This document shows positions 10,861-20,536 of a DNA stretch of 64,000 nucleotides, in pieces (position 1 is the stretch's first letter; each line of letters begins with the position of its first letter). Source of the stretch: Janthinobacterium sp. PC23-8 (GTDB taxonomy: Bacteria > Pseudomonadota > Gammaproteobacteria > Burkholderiales > Burkholderiaceae_D); the NCBI RefSeq assembly GCF_002250505.1, contig NZ_NJGY01000001.1, positions 2,177,878 to 2,241,877 on the forward strand, given 5' to 3'. The position numbers were made by a program, and so were the translations under genes. The notes beneath the pieces are model-generated. The model was not told where the DNA came from and did not search any database. It worked only from the letters and a program-made list of their open reading frames with translations.

Positions 10861-11028
10861 GATGTTCCCCTTGGTGATCAGTCAATCAAATACAGTAGGA
10901 CGATTCTGACGCAAATTTGAGAAGTGCGGCTACATCGACAACATGGTGCAATTGATACCATTTCCTCATTGCACTGCCGCCTACGCTGCGGCGTTTTACT
11001 GCGTCATTATTTTCCAGAGGAGTTTCCC

Positions 11029-11865
11029 ATGTTTGCCCAGCCCGCGTCCACCCGCCTGTCGCCACCACGTCAGCGCCGTCTCGCCATGCTGCTGGCCATC
11101 GTGGGGGTTGCCGCCACCGGCTCGGCGGCGCATGCCGAGCCGTCCGTGGCGCTGGACCGCGCCAGCATTTCCCTGGGCGCCTTTTATGCCGATCCGCGCA
11201 TCGATATCGGCGCCGACACGCAGTTCGGCCGCCTCGATACGCCATCGTCCAATCCCAAACACACCACGATTCCGCGCATCAAGGCCGACCTGCTGATCGG
11301 TGAGCGCCATGGCCTGGCCTTTGACTACTACCGCTACGACAAGAACTATACGCCGACCCTGTCCGGCCAGACCATCATCAACGGCCAGCCCGTCACCGGC
11401 ACGGCTACCGCCGACGCCGACCTGCGACTGGACCTGGCCCAGTTGGCCTACAAGTGGTGGCTGGGCGCGGACAAGGATACCTTCGGCATCGGCCTGGGCG
11501 CGGCCTACTACAGCGCCAGGCTCGACGGCACTGCCACCGGCCTGGTCAATGGCGTGAGCGCCACCGCGCGCGACTCCGTCAGCGAACACGCGTTTGCGCC
11601 GCTGCTCGAAGTGGCGTGGTGCCATGCCTTCACGCCGCAAGTGCGCATGTACCTGGAAGCGTCCGGCATCAAGAAAAATGGCGGCACCATCAACGGCCAT
11701 ATCTACGGTGGCAATATCGGCGTGGAATGGTTTCCGTTCCAGAATATCGGTTTCGTGGCCGATTACGGCATCTCGAAAATTGCCCTGCGCCGCGACAGCA
11801 GCCGCGACGCCGACCTCAATATCCGCCTGACGGGCCCCTCGGCCTACGTCAAGATGCGCTTCTGA
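11029..11865 (+). CDS. Outer-membrane beta-barrel protein, function unknown
   Basis: A 278-residue predicted exported protein. A long basic N-terminus leads into the hydrophobic LAMLLAIVGVAATGSAAHA signal. Alternating polar/apolar strands follow, with aromatic girdles (LAFDYYRYDKNY, LAQLAYKWW, FGIGLGAAYYSA) and a C-terminal SAYVKMRF typical of BAM substrates. Start: the frame is open from 10924, but the ATG at 11029 follows GAGGAG and gives the signal peptide. It resembles small OmpA/OmpW-sized barrels. No substrate or enzymatic motif is visible. Confidence 0.7.
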   Translation: MFAQPASTRLSPPRQRRLAMLLAIVGVAATGSAAHAEPSVALDRASISLGAFYADPRIDIGADTQFGRLDTPSSNPKHTTIPRIKADLLIGERHGLAFDYYRYDKNYTPTLSGQTIINGQPVTGTATADADLRLDLAQLAYKWWLGADKDTFGIGLGAAYYSARLDGTATGLVNGVSATARDSVSEHAFAPLLEVAWCHAFTPQVRMYLEASGIKKNGGTINGHIYGGNIGVEWFPFQNIGFVADYGISKIALRRDSSRDADLNIRLTGPSAYVKMRF

Positions 11866-12121
11866 CGCACTGCTGCCCTCCCGTTCTCCTGTCTGCGTCC
11901 CCGCCGCGTGCGGGGATGATGTCGTTGATACTGCGTCACTCATCCCCTCCTGCCGCCTTTCAGCCCTGTTTTCTGGCGCCCGGTCGCAAAAATATTATTT
12001 ACTTCTTAATTGACGATACAGTATTGTCTTTAAGTAACATCCGCTATCGCGGACGACCAGGACAGACCGGCCGACACCAATCGGCCGGCATTTTTACCGT
12101 CAAGCCCAGGAGAGTGTCGCA
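11866..12121 (+). other. Intergenic region before the ABC operon, with a hairpin leader
   Basis: No gene is evident. An AT-rich patch near 11990-12035 could hold the promoter for the ABC genes. CCGGCCGA at 12067-12074 and TCGGCCGG at 12081-12088 form a perfect 8-bp stem followed by CATTTTT, a terminator-like structure only 33 bases before the ABC ATPase ATG. It could end readthrough from upstream or act as an attenuator in the ABC leader. AGGAGAG precedes the ATG. Confidence 0.5.
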
Positions 12122-13012
12122 ATGCTATCGATCAAACAACTGAACAAAACCTATGCCAATGGCGTCAGGGCCATCCATGACATCAGCCTCGACATTCCAA
12201 ACGGCATGTTCGGTCTGCTGGGGCCGAATGGCGCCGGCAAATCCTCGCTCATGCGCACCATTGCAACCTTGCAAGACCCCGACAGCGGCAGCATCACCTT
12301 CAACGGCGTCGATGTACTGAAAGACAAGGAAGGCTTGCGCCGCCAGCTCGGCTATTTGCCGCAGGATTTTGGCGTCTATCCGAAAGTCAGCGCGGAAACC
12401 TTGCTCAATCACTTTGCGGTATTGAAAGGCCTGACGGAAAAAGGGCCGCGCAAGGAGGCGGTCGAAGCCTTGCTGCAGCAAACCAATCTGTGGGAAGCGC
12501 GCAAGCGCAAGCTGGGCACCTATTCGGGCGGCATGCGCCAGCGCTTCGGCATTGCCCAGGCGCTGCTGGGCGCGCCGCGGCTGGTGATCGTCGATGAACC
12601 GACGGCCGGCCTGGACCCGGACGAACGCAACCGCTTCTTGAACCTGCTGGCGAAGATCGGCGAGCAGGTGGTGGTGATTCTGTCGACCCATATCGTGGCC
12701 GACGTGACCGACCTGTGCCCGCGCATGGCGATGATCGTCAAGGGACAGGTGCTGGTGCAGGGCGAACCGCAGGCGGCCATCGATACCCTGCACAACAAGG
12801 TGTGGCGCCGCAGCGTCTCGGCCGACGAACTGGCGCAGTACCAGCAAAGCCTGAACGTGCTGTCGACGCGCCTGGTGGGCGGCCGCCCGCAGATCAATGT
12901 CTATGCCGACAGCCAGCCTGATGCCGGCTTCGTGCAGATCGCGCCCGACCTGGAAGACGTGTACTTCCTGCATGTGCGCCACGCCGCCGCATCCACCTCC
13001 GCCGTGGCCTGA
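12122..13012 (+). CDS. ABC transporter ATP-binding protein
   Basis: A 296-residue ATPase. It has Walker A GPNGAGKSS (residues 36-44), a Q-loop in LGYLPQDFGVYP, the signature YSGGMRQR, Walker B LVIVDEP followed by TAGLDP, and the switch histidine in STHIVAD. It belongs to the ABC-2 exporter class of ATPases. The next gene, a fused permease/peptidase, starts 11 bases downstream, so the two almost certainly form one complex in the inner membrane. The C-terminal 60 residues after the ATPase core are variable. Confidence 0.92.
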   Translation: MLSIKQLNKTYANGVRAIHDISLDIPNGMFGLLGPNGAGKSSLMRTIATLQDPDSGSITFNGVDVLKDKEGLRRQLGYLPQDFGVYPKVSAETLLNHFAVLKGLTEKGPRKEAVEALLQQTNLWEARKRKLGTYSGGMRQRFGIAQALLGAPRLVIVDEPTAGLDPDERNRFLNLLAKIGEQVVVILSTHIVADVTDLCPRMAMIVKGQVLVQGEPQAAIDTLHNKVWRRSVSADELAQYQQSLNVLSTRLVGGRPQINVYADSQPDAGFVQIAPDLEDVYFLHVRHAAASTSAVA

Positions 13013-13022
13013 GGAGCGCGCC

Positions 13023-16000
13023 ATGTGGAAGGAATTTTTCAAGTTTGACCTCGGCTATCAGCTCAAGCAACCGTTGCTGTGGGTATTTGCCGCCATCCTG
13101 GCCCTGATGGCCTTTGGCGTGACGACCAGCGACTCGGTGCAGATGGGCGGCGCGATCGGCAATGTCAACCGCAATGCGCCCACCGTGGTGGCGCAGTTGC
13201 TGGGCATGTTTACCCTGCTGTCGATGTTTTTGATCACCGTCTTTATCGCCGGCGCCGTGCTGCGCGACAGCGAGGTCGGCATGGCCGACATGCTGTTCGC
13301 CACGCCGATGCGCAAATGGGATTATCTGTTCGGCCGCTTTGCCGCCGGCTTTGTCGCCTGCCTGGTGATTTTCGTGTGCATCGCGCTCGGCACCATGATC
13401 GGCCCCCTGATGCCGTGGGTCGACCCGCAGCGCGTGGGCCCGTTTTCGCTGCACACCTATGGCTGGTCCTTTGCCGTGCTGGTGATCCCCAACTTGCTGT
13501 TTGTCGGCGCGCTGCTGATGCTGCTGGCGGCCACCACGCGCTCGATGCTGCTGGTGTATGTGGGCGTGCTGGCGTTTTTCGTGCTCAGGACCATCGCCAG
13601 CGTCTTTACGCGCGACATCAACAACGAATGGATCGCCGTGCTGCTCGACCCGTTTGGCGTGACCGCCTTTGGCCGCATGACGCGCTATTTCACCTCGTCC
13701 GAAGCGAACACGAGCTTGCCGCCGTTTGAACATTTCCTGCTGGCCAACCGGCTGCTGTGGCTGGGCATCACTGTGGTGCTGTTTGCCGCCACCGTCGTGC
13801 TGTTCAAGCCACAACGCAGCGGCACCGGCAAGCGCCTGTTCGGCAAGCACAAGGCGCCAGCGGCCATGCTGCCGGCGGCCGCGCCTTTGCTGCTGCCGCG
13901 CATCACGCCGGTCTTCGGCGCGGCCACGGCCTGGCGCCAGTGGTGGCAGATCCTGCGTTTCGACGCGGCCGGCGTATTCAAGAGCGTGCCCTTCCTGGTC
14001 ATGCTGCTGTTCGGCGTAATCAACCTGGTGGCCGGCGCCAGCATGGGCTCGAAAATGTTCGGCACGGCCGTCTATCCGATGACCTACCTGATGCTGCAAC
14101 AGATCAGCCAGAGCTTCAGCTTCATGCTGATCATTATCGTGACGTTCTATGCAGGCGAACTGATCTTCAAGGAGCGGCAAGCGCGCATCGCCGATGTCAG
14201 CGACGCCATGCCGGTCGCCGACTGGACGCCGCTGCTGGCCAAGTGCACGGCGCTGGTCGGCGTGGTGGCCGGCTACATGCTGGTCGGCGTCTTGAGCACC
14301 ATCATCTTTCAGCTGGTCAAGGGCGGCGCAGCGGTGGAGCCGGGGCTGTATCTGGAGGGTAGCCTGCTGGGCGCCTTCTTCTTCGTGCTGATGGGTTTGT
14401 GCGCCATCGTGCTGCAGGTGCTGTCGAACAATAAATTCATCGGCTATCTGCTGGTGATCCTGCTGATGGTGTCGCAGAGCGTGCTGGGCATCATGCACTT
14501 CGAGCATAATCTCTACAATTTCGGCGCCACGCCCGACATCAAGTATTCCGACATGAATGGCTATGGCCACTTCCTGGCGGGCTGGCGCTGGTATGCGCTG
14601 TACTGGAGCTTGTTCACGGTCGCGCTGGTGATACTGGCGCAGGCGTTCTGGGTGCGCGGCCTGTCGACTGGCTGGCGCGCGCGCATCAGCCTGGCTGGCC
14701 GGCGCCTGAAAAGCGCAACCGGCGCCGCGCTGGCGGTGGTGTTGCTGTGCTGGCTGGGCACCGGTGGCTGGATCTTCTACAACACCAATGTGCTCAACAC
14801 CTATGAACCGGCAGACGCGCGCATGGACAAGCAGGCGCGCTACGAAAAATTGTATCGCCAGTACAAGGACTTGCCGCAGCTCAAAATCACCGAGGTGCAG
14901 GCCAACGTCGACATCTACCCGGAACAGCGCAAGGTGCTGATCAAGGGCCACTACGTGCTGCAGAACAAGACCGCGCAGGCGATCGACACCCTGCGCATCG
15001 TGCTCGATCCCGAGCTCGACACCAAATGGCTGAACCTGCCGGCGCACAGCACACAGTTGGACGACAAGGAGCTCGGTTTCAGCATCCTCAAGCTCAGGCA
15101 GCCGGTGGCGCCCGGCGCGCAACTGCCGCTCGATTTCACGGTGGCCGTCACGCATGAGGGCTTTACCAACAACGGCGCGCCGGACCAGATCAACCTGAAC
15201 GGCACTTTCTTCAACAACGCGGCCTTTTTCCCGCACTTCGGCTACCAGCACGAGATGGAGCTGAAGGACCGCAACGAGCGCCGCAAGCGGGGCCTGGGCG
15301 AGCCGCAGCGCATGGCCAGGCTGGAAGACAAGTCGGCTTACGGCAATACCGTGTTCGGCGGCGAAGCGGACTGGATCAGCTTTGACACCACGGTATCGAC
15401 CAGCCTGGACCAGATCGCGCTGGCGCCAGGCTACCTGCAAAAAAGCTGGGAAAAGGATGGCCGCCGCTATTACCACTACAAGATGGACCAGCCGATGATG
15501 CCCTTCTTTGCCTATCTGTCGGCGCGCTGGGACGTGAAAAAAGGCGACTGGCATGGCGTGCCGATCGAAATCTATGTCGACAAAAAGCACGGCTACAACA
15601 CCAACCGCATGATCACCTCGGTGCAAAAGTCGCTCGACTATTACACCACCGAGTTCACGCCGTACCAGCACAAGCAGGTGCGCATCCTGGAGTTTCCGGG
15701 CTACGCCAGCTTTGCCCAGTCGTTTGCCAACACGATTCCCTACTCGGAAGGCATCGGCTTTATCGCCGACCTGCGCGACAAGGACGATATCGACTATGTG
15801 TATTACGTGACGGCCCATGAGATGGCGCATCAGTGGTGGGGGCATCAGGTGATCGGCGCCAATGTGCAGGGCGCCTCGATGCTGATGGAGTCGCTGGCGC
15901 AATACTCGGCGCTGATGGTGATGGAAAAGGAATACGGCCGCGACAAGCTGCGCCGCTTCCTGCGCTATGAGCTGGACCGTTACCTGAGCGGACGCGGCGG

Positions 16001-16604
16001 CGAATTGATCGAGGAACTGCCATTGGCACGCGTGGAAAACCAGCAATATATCCACTACCGCAAGGGCAGCCTGATCTTCTATCGCCTGCGCGACGAGATC
16101 GGCGAGGCGGCCGTCAACCGCGCGCTGAAACGCTTCCTGCAAGACAAGGGCTACCAGCAGGCGCCGTTTACCACCAGCGCAGAACTGCTGGCGTATATCC
16201 GCGCCGAAGCGCCGCAGGACAAGCAGGCCTTGATCACCGACCTGTTCGAGAAAATCGTTTTCTACGACAACCGCGTCAAGCAAGCGTCCGCCGTCAAGCG
16301 GCCCGACGGCCAGTGGGATGTGACCATGAAGCTGCACCTGGCCAAGCTTGAATCGGACGGCAAGGGCAAGGAAAGTCCACGCGTATATGACGAGCCGGTG
16401 GAGATCGCCATCTTCGCGCGCGCGCCTGGCGCCAAGGAAAAGGACGAGAAAGTCCTGTTCACCGACAAGCGCGTGCTGGCTGGCCACGACCCGGTGCTGA
16501 CCATCACGGTCAAGGAAAAACCGTTTGACGTCGGCGTCGATCCGTACAACAAGATGATTGACCGCGTGTCGAGCGACAACCGCAAGGAAGTCAGTTTCAA
16601 TTAA
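13023..16604 (+). CDS. ABC-2 permease fused to M1-family aminopeptidase
   Basis: A 1,193-residue fusion. Residues 1 to about 590 hold two sets of hydrophobic helices of ABC-2 permease type (for example LGMFTLLSMFLITVFIAGAV with a following charged RDSEVGMADML). The C-terminal about 600 residues are an M1 metallopeptidase with HEMAH at residues 932-936 and a downstream glutamate at 956 (MESLAQY), the zinc ligands. Start: the ATG at 13023 follows GAGCGCGCC; the longer frame overlaps the ATPase gene and is not credible. Such permease/aminopeptidase fusions are known in other Gram-negative bacteria; substrate unknown. The stop overlaps the convergent neighbour by 4 bases. Confidence 0.9.
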   Translation: MWKEFFKFDLGYQLKQPLLWVFAAILALMAFGVTTSDSVQMGGAIGNVNRNAPTVVAQLLGMFTLLSMFLITVFIAGAVLRDSEVGMADMLFATPMRKWDYLFGRFAAGFVACLVIFVCIALGTMIGPLMPWVDPQRVGPFSLHTYGWSFAVLVIPNLLFVGALLMLLAATTRSMLLVYVGVLAFFVLRTIASVFTRDINNEWIAVLLDPFGVTAFGRMTRYFTSSEANTSLPPFEHFLLANRLLWLGITVVLFAATVVLFKPQRSGTGKRLFGKHKAPAAMLPAAAPLLLPRITPVFGAATAWRQWWQILRFDAAGVFKSVPFLVMLLFGVINLVAGASMGSKMFGTAVYPMTYLMLQQISQSFSFMLIIIVTFYAGELIFKERQARIADVSDAMPVADWTPLLAKCTALVGVVAGYMLVGVLSTIIFQLVKGGAAVEPGLYLEGSLLGAFFFVLMGLCAIVLQVLSNNKFIGYLLVILLMVSQSVLGIMHFEHNLYNFGATPDIKYSDMNGYGHFLAGWRWYALYWSLFTVALVILAQAFWVRGLSTGWRARISLAGRRLKSATGAALAVVLLCWLGTGGWIFYNTNVLNTYEPADARMDKQARYEKLYRQYKDLPQLKITEVQANVDIYPEQRKVLIKGHYVLQNKTAQAIDTLRIVLDPELDTKWLNLPAHSTQLDDKELGFSILKLRQPVAPGAQLPLDFTVAVTHEGFTNNGAPDQINLNGTFFNNAAFFPHFGYQHEMELKDRNERRKRGLGEPQRMARLEDKSAYGNTVFGGEADWISFDTTVSTSLDQIALAPGYLQKSWEKDGRRYYHYKMDQPMMPFFAYLSARWDVKKGDWHGVPIEIYVDKKHGYNTNRMITSVQKSLDYYTTEFTPYQHKQVRILEFPGYASFAQSFANTIPYSEGIGFIADLRDKDDIDYVYYVTAHEMAHQWWGHQVIGANVQGASMLMESLAQYSALMVMEKEYGRDKLRRFLRYELDRYLSGRGGELIEELPLARVENQQYIHYRKGSLIFYRLRDEIGEAAVNRALKRFLQDKGYQQAPFTTSAELLAYIRAEAPQDKQALITDLFEKIVFYDNRVKQASAVKRPDGQWDVTMKLHLAKLESDGKGKESPRVYDEPVEIAIFARAPGAKEKDEKVLFTDKRVLAGHDPVLTITVKEKPFDVGVDPYNKMIDRVSSDNRKEVSFN

Positions 16605-17620
16605 ACGGCCAGCCACATGCAACGGGCAAAGGCCAGCAGCACCAGGCACACCACCAGCAAGACGATGCGGCGCAACCATTTACTGCCCGATGTCGCCACT
16701 GGGTCGGTGTAGCCTGGCGCTTGCTGCTGCGCCTTGACGTCCTTGCTGCGCGCCGGACGAGCTGCCGCCGGCGGCAGAGGCAACGGCATGCCATCGTCGC
16801 TTGACGCCCGCTGGCGGTATTCGTTGGCGCAGCGCAGCTCCACTTCAAGCAGCCAGCCATCGAGACGCCGGCCCCAGCCGTCCACTTTGGCCACCCCTTG
16901 CGCATCGAGGCCCTGGTAATAACTGCTGTCATTTTTAAAATGCGTATCGTTCCCGAACTTGGCCTGTTCCCGGTACAGCGAGGCCAGGATGGCATGCGCG
17001 AGCGCGGTCACCTTGCCGCTGGGGAACAGTGGAAATTTCGCCCACGAGGCGGGCGGTTCCGATGGCAGGAACACCGGTCCGGGCGGCGCCAGGCTCGATG
17101 GCATCGTGATCTCGAGATCGGCGGCGATGCTGCCGGCCAGTGCCTTCCAGTTGGTTTCCGGCACTACCAGTGTGCCGCTCCGCTCTTCGACGCACCAGTA
17201 GCTGTCGATCTGCCCACCCCATGATGTGGCGTCGGGGAAAATCGGTATGCCCGGCACATCCGGCACCAGCGGGTGATCGCGCCAGGCTGGGCGCTCCACG
17301 CCGACGGCCCAGATCTGGTGGCGATCAGGAAAATGCGCCACCACCGCGTAGTCGCCGTAGTCGATGACGGCCGGGCTGGCGATGCCGAACCCGGACAGCA
17401 GGTGCAGCGACAGGCGCACCGCGCCCGACTGCTTCAGGATGCCCAGCCACCAGGTGAAATCATCGGCCAGCAGGGCGTTGTCGGCCAGTTGCCGGAACTG
17501 CAGGCGGGCGCCGAAAAAAATGCCATGCCGGTACCAGTCGTCCAGCGCCAGCTTGCCGCGCAAGCATTGCGTGCCATAGCTGACGAGGGCGATCTGGCGG
17601 TGGTGCGATGCGGATTGCAA
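16601..17620 (-). CDS. Conserved hypothetical protein with C-terminal membrane anchor
   Basis: A 339-residue protein with no signal peptide, a soluble body of about 290 residues, a low-complexity proline/alanine linker (PLPLPPAAARPARS) and one strongly hydrophobic segment at the very end (RRIVLLVVCLVLLAFARCMWLAV region), so it should be tail-anchored. I do not recognise a domain. It lies 45 bases after an AlgE-like porin gene on the same strand and may be co-transcribed with it. Its stop overlaps that of the convergent permease/peptidase gene by 4 bases. Confidence 0.6.
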   Translation of the reverse strand: MQSASHHRQIALVSYGTQCLRGKLALDDWYRHGIFFGARLQFRQLADNALLADDFTWWLGILKQSGAVRLSLHLLSGFGIASPAVIDYGDYAVVAHFPDRHQIWAVGVERPAWRDHPLVPDVPGIPIFPDATSWGGQIDSYWCVEERSGTLVVPETNWKALAGSIAADLEITMPSSLAPPGPVFLPSEPPASWAKFPLFPSGKVTALAHAILASLYREQAKFGNDTHFKNDSSYYQGLDAQGVAKVDGWGRRLDGWLLEVELRCANEYRQRASSDDGMPLPLPPAAARPARSKDVKAQQQAPGYTDPVATSGSKWLRRIVLLVVCLVLLAFARCMWLAV

Positions 17621-17665
17621 GCCAGGCTCCTGTCATGGTGGGAAGAGCGAGCTTAACACCATCGA

Positions 17666-19069
17666 TTACCAACCGAATTTCAATTCCATTCCCAGGTAAT
17701 TGGCATTGCCACCGCCGGCCGTGCGCAAGCTGTCGCCGGCCTGGAAGTGCACCGCTTCGAGCGAGGCCGTCAGGTTCGGATTGATGCTCCAGTCGCTGCG
17801 CAATTGCGCGTAGGCACCGGTCCAGCGGCTGCCCTGCCCGGCCGTGCGCGGCACGCCCGACATGTTCTGCACGTAGACCGCGTCGCCGGTGCTCTGGCGC
17901 CACTGCAGGCCCAACGATGTGGTCACGCTGAGCGCCTTGGCCGGCTTGAAGTTCAGCGACGGCTTCAAATGGATCAGGTTGCTGTAACCGGTCAGGCCCG
18001 CCAGCGAAAAATAGTAGCCGTTGGCAAACAGGGGATTGAAAGTGCCCAGCTTGCCATCGCCCGCGTGCCGGTCGCCCGAAGCCATGTCGAACTGCAGGCC
18101 CACGCGCGGCGTCCACGGTGTGCTGGCAAAGGTATAGCCGGCGATCGAGCCCAAGGCCCAGGCCTGCGCCCGTTGGGAACCCACCTGGCCGCGCTGCAGC
18201 ATGCCTTCGATATCCCAGTCAACACCGCCGCGCTTGCCGTTGTAGCGCAGGTCATATACGTCGCGCCGCTCGTTGCCAGCCGCGTCGAGAAAACGCGCCG
18301 CGTCGCGGCGGTAGCGCGAGTAGTAGCCCGACACATCGCCTGGCCCGAAGCCTTGGTATTCCACGCGCAGGCCATCGAGGCGCAGCTGGCCGTTGGAATA
18401 ATCGTCGAAGGTGTTCTCGCTGCGGTTCTGCACCGGCTGCGTGGCGTAGCCGATCAGGCGCCACGGCCCATGCTCCCAGTCGGCCCAGACGCCGTCAAAC
18501 GACTGGCGCACATTCGGACCATCGCGCGCGGCGATAAAGCGCTGCAGGTCGAAGGCCATTTGCTGGCGGCCCACGCGCAGCTTGACGGCGCCGTTGTCGG
18601 TCGGCACGGCCACGGTGGCAAACAGCTGCTCGACGTCCAGCTTGTCCTGGTCCGGCGGCGCCAGCGCGTGCTTTTGAAAAGCGCGCGCGTCGACCAGCTG
18701 ACCGAACACCTGCACGTACTGCCCCAGGCGCAGGTCGGCGTGCACATTGGCGCGCTCGATCACGTAGCCGTCCGGACGCGCGCTGCCGGCGCCGAACAGG
18801 GGCGTGGCGATATGTTCATAGCGCTCGCGCAGGCCGGCGCCCAGCGACAGGTAGGAGCCGCCGTCGCCGAGCGGCAGGTATTTCAAGCCGTCCAGCGGCT
18901 GGCGCGCCAGACAGGGCTCGGCCAGCGCGCTCCAGTTTTCATTCCAGCGGTTGAAGTTGAGCGCGGGGCGCTGTGCGTCGCAGGCAAGCTCCTGGGCGCC
19001 GGCAACCCCGCCGCTGAGCAGCGCCAGCACGGCGCAGCACAGCCGCATGGCGCGCTTAGTGCACGGCAT
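17666..19069 (-). CDS. Alginate-export-family (AlgE-like) outer-membrane porin
   Basis: About 467 residues. After a signal peptide ending VAGAQ, the mature protein has the features of the alginate export family: LRERYEHI near the start, RANVHADLRLG, LRVGRQQMAFDLQRFI, DGVWADWEHGPWRL and GYYSRYRRDAARFLD, and a terminal LGMELKFGW strand. The family forms 18-strand outer-membrane barrels. In non-alginate producers these porins probably take up organic acids or aromatic compounds. Starts at 19069-19072 and 19048 are both possible; the first overlaps the preceding gene by 14 bases and is tentatively chosen because of a GCGAG upstream. Confidence 0.75.
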   Translation of the reverse strand: MPCTKRAMRLCCAVLALLSGGVAGAQELACDAQRPALNFNRWNENWSALAEPCLARQPLDGLKYLPLGDGGSYLSLGAGLRERYEHIATPLFGAGSARPDGYVIERANVHADLRLGQYVQVFGQLVDARAFQKHALAPPDQDKLDVEQLFATVAVPTDNGAVKLRVGRQQMAFDLQRFIAARDGPNVRQSFDGVWADWEHGPWRLIGYATQPVQNRSENTFDDYSNGQLRLDGLRVEYQGFGPGDVSGYYSRYRRDAARFLDAAGNERRDVYDLRYNGKRGGVDWDIEGMLQRGQVGSQRAQAWALGSIAGYTFASTPWTPRVGLQFDMASGDRHAGDGKLGTFNPLFANGYYFSLAGLTGYSNLIHLKPSLNFKPAKALSVTTSLGLQWRQSTGDAVYVQNMSGVPRTAGQGSRWTGAYAQLRSDWSINPNLTASLEAVHFQAGDSLRTAGGGNANYLGMELKFGW

Positions 19070-19949
19070 CATGGATCTCGCTGATATAGCCGCCAGGGAA
19101 CTGCAGCATGGCGCTGGCATTGCCCTTGCTGGTTTTCAGTGGCGGCACCAGCACCGTCACGCCATTGGCGGCGGCCTTGGCCAAAGTGGCCGCCATGTCG
19201 TCGACCTGGTAGCCGGTGCTTTCACGGCCATACGGGAACGGCAGCTTGCCGTCGCTGACAAACACCGTCATCTTGCCGAAGCCCGAGGTCAGCTGCACGC
19301 GGCGAATCGCCTCGCCGCCGCGGCCGATCTCGCCGCCGTCGACTTTCTCGTCAGCGACCACGGTCGCATGCGCGAACTGCTTGAACTGGGCCAGGAACTT
19401 GTCGGCTGAAATAGGTGAAATATACACGCGGTTGTCGGGCACCGAGTGCAGCGCCGGATACGACGGCGCCTTGGTATGCCAGTACAGCTGCAGGTTGATG
19501 CCGCCGGCCCACTGGATCAGCACATCCTTGCCGATCGGATCGTCAAACGGCGCCACGGTCACGTCGGCGCCCGCTTCGACGGCGGCCTCGGTCGCCTGAT
19601 AGATATCGGTGACCAGATAGCCATTACGTTCCAGGCCGAAGCCGTAGGGGATCGGCGTCTGGAAGGCGAACACCGACAGCATGCCGACCGGCGTCTGGAT
19701 GTATTGCGAGGCTGTCTTGCTCGGTGTGGGCGTGACGGTAAACACGGCGCGCGGCGAGGCCTTGCCGCCAAAGGTACCGACAAAACTGGTCACAAAAGCG
19801 TCGATGTCGGCGTTCTGCACATACACATGGGTGGTGTCGTACTGCGGCGCGACGGACACGTCGGGCGCGGCGAAAGCGGCCAGCGGCAGGGACAGCGCGG
19901 CGACCAGCGCGCCGGCGGCAAGACGGTTGAGCAAGGAAGGAAGTGCCAT
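19056..19949 (-). CDS. Exported VOC-fold (glyoxalase-like) protein
   Basis: A 297-residue protein with a clear signal peptide (LAAGALVAALSLPLAAFAAPD). The mature part holds two glyoxalase/VOC-like repeats: an N-terminal THVYVQNADIDAFVTSFVGTFGG half and a C-terminal YISPISADKFLAQF ... GYQVDDMAATLAKAAANGVTVLVPP half, ending FPGGYISEIHDAVH. Start: AGGAG lies 7 bases before the ATG at 19947-19949; the upstream in-frame extension would mask the signal. An exported VOC protein coupled to an AlgE-like porin suggests a role in taking up or modifying an extracellular compound, but nothing identifies the substrate. Confidence 0.75.
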   Translation of the reverse strand: MALPSLLNRLAAGALVAALSLPLAAFAAPDVSVAPQYDTTHVYVQNADIDAFVTSFVGTFGGKASPRAVFTVTPTPSKTASQYIQTPVGMLSVFAFQTPIPYGFGLERNGYLVTDIYQATEAAVEAGADVTVAPFDDPIGKDVLIQWAGGINLQLYWHTKAPSYPALHSVPDNRVYISPISADKFLAQFKQFAHATVVADEKVDGGEIGRGGEAIRRVQLTSGFGKMTVFVSDGKLPFPYGRESTGYQVDDMAATLAKAAANGVTVLVPPLKTSKGNASAMLQFPGGYISEIHDAVH

Positions 19950-20134
19950 GGAAAACTCCTGGAAAAGGGATGGCGGCCTGATTGACCGTATCACCGCACT
20001 GTACGGAAAACTGGCCCGCGCTTGACCTGCCATTGGGTCAGGTAAGCAGGCTTTGGCACCCTGATCCTATGGCAGGTTCGAAGCGCAAGCGAAGCCGCTA
20101 CAGTGGGCTGGTTTATCAGGCAAGGAGAAACGGC

Positions 20135-20536
20135 ATGATCCGATGTGTACGTATCTGGACCGGCGCGGACAGCAACTCCGTGTTCGAGGAAGGCAGCATT
20201 GCGCTGCACGCTGGTGAGCACGGTGAGCGTGGCGATATCTTCAGCGAAGTCATGCAAGCGGCCAGCATTTCCTGGCGCGAGACCGCCAGCGGCGGCGCTT
20301 TTGCCGCGCACAATGCACCGGCGCGCCAGTTCGTGCTGACCTTGAGTGGCACGCTGGAATTTCGCTGCGCTGACGGCGCCACTTTCATCATCCGCCCCGG
20401 CGACCTGCTGCTGGCCGAAGACACCACCGGCAGCGGCCACAGCTGGCGGCTGATCGGCGAGGCGCCGTGGCGCCGCGCCTATGTCATCGTGGGCGAGCAC
20501 GCCCGCACCCTGTTCATCAAAGGAGAGCCATCTTGA
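20135..20536 (+). CDS. Small cupin-fold protein
   Basis: A 133-residue protein that fits a single cupin barrel: HNAPARQFVLTLSGTLEFRCADG followed by the second motif with RPGDLLLAEDTTGSGHSWR. Start: AGGAGA lies 7 bases upstream of the ATG at 20135; the longer upstream frame is not needed. Its TGA overlaps the TTG start of mqo in TTGA, so translation is probably coupled. The cupin may sense a metabolite or metal linked to the TCA enzymes that follow; that is inference only. Confidence 0.75.
   Translation: MIRCVRIWTGADSNSVFEEGSIALHAGEHGERGDIFSEVMQAASISWRETASGGAFAAHNAPARQFVLTLSGTLEFRCADGATFIIRPGDLLLAEDTTGSGHSWRLIGEAPWRRAYVIVGEHARTLFIKGEPS

Noticed and set aside
12894..16679. A 1,261-codon frame antisense to the permease/peptidase
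   Set aside because: Shadow frame rich in His/Arg/Gln; the plus strand encodes an HEXXH peptidase and membrane helices.
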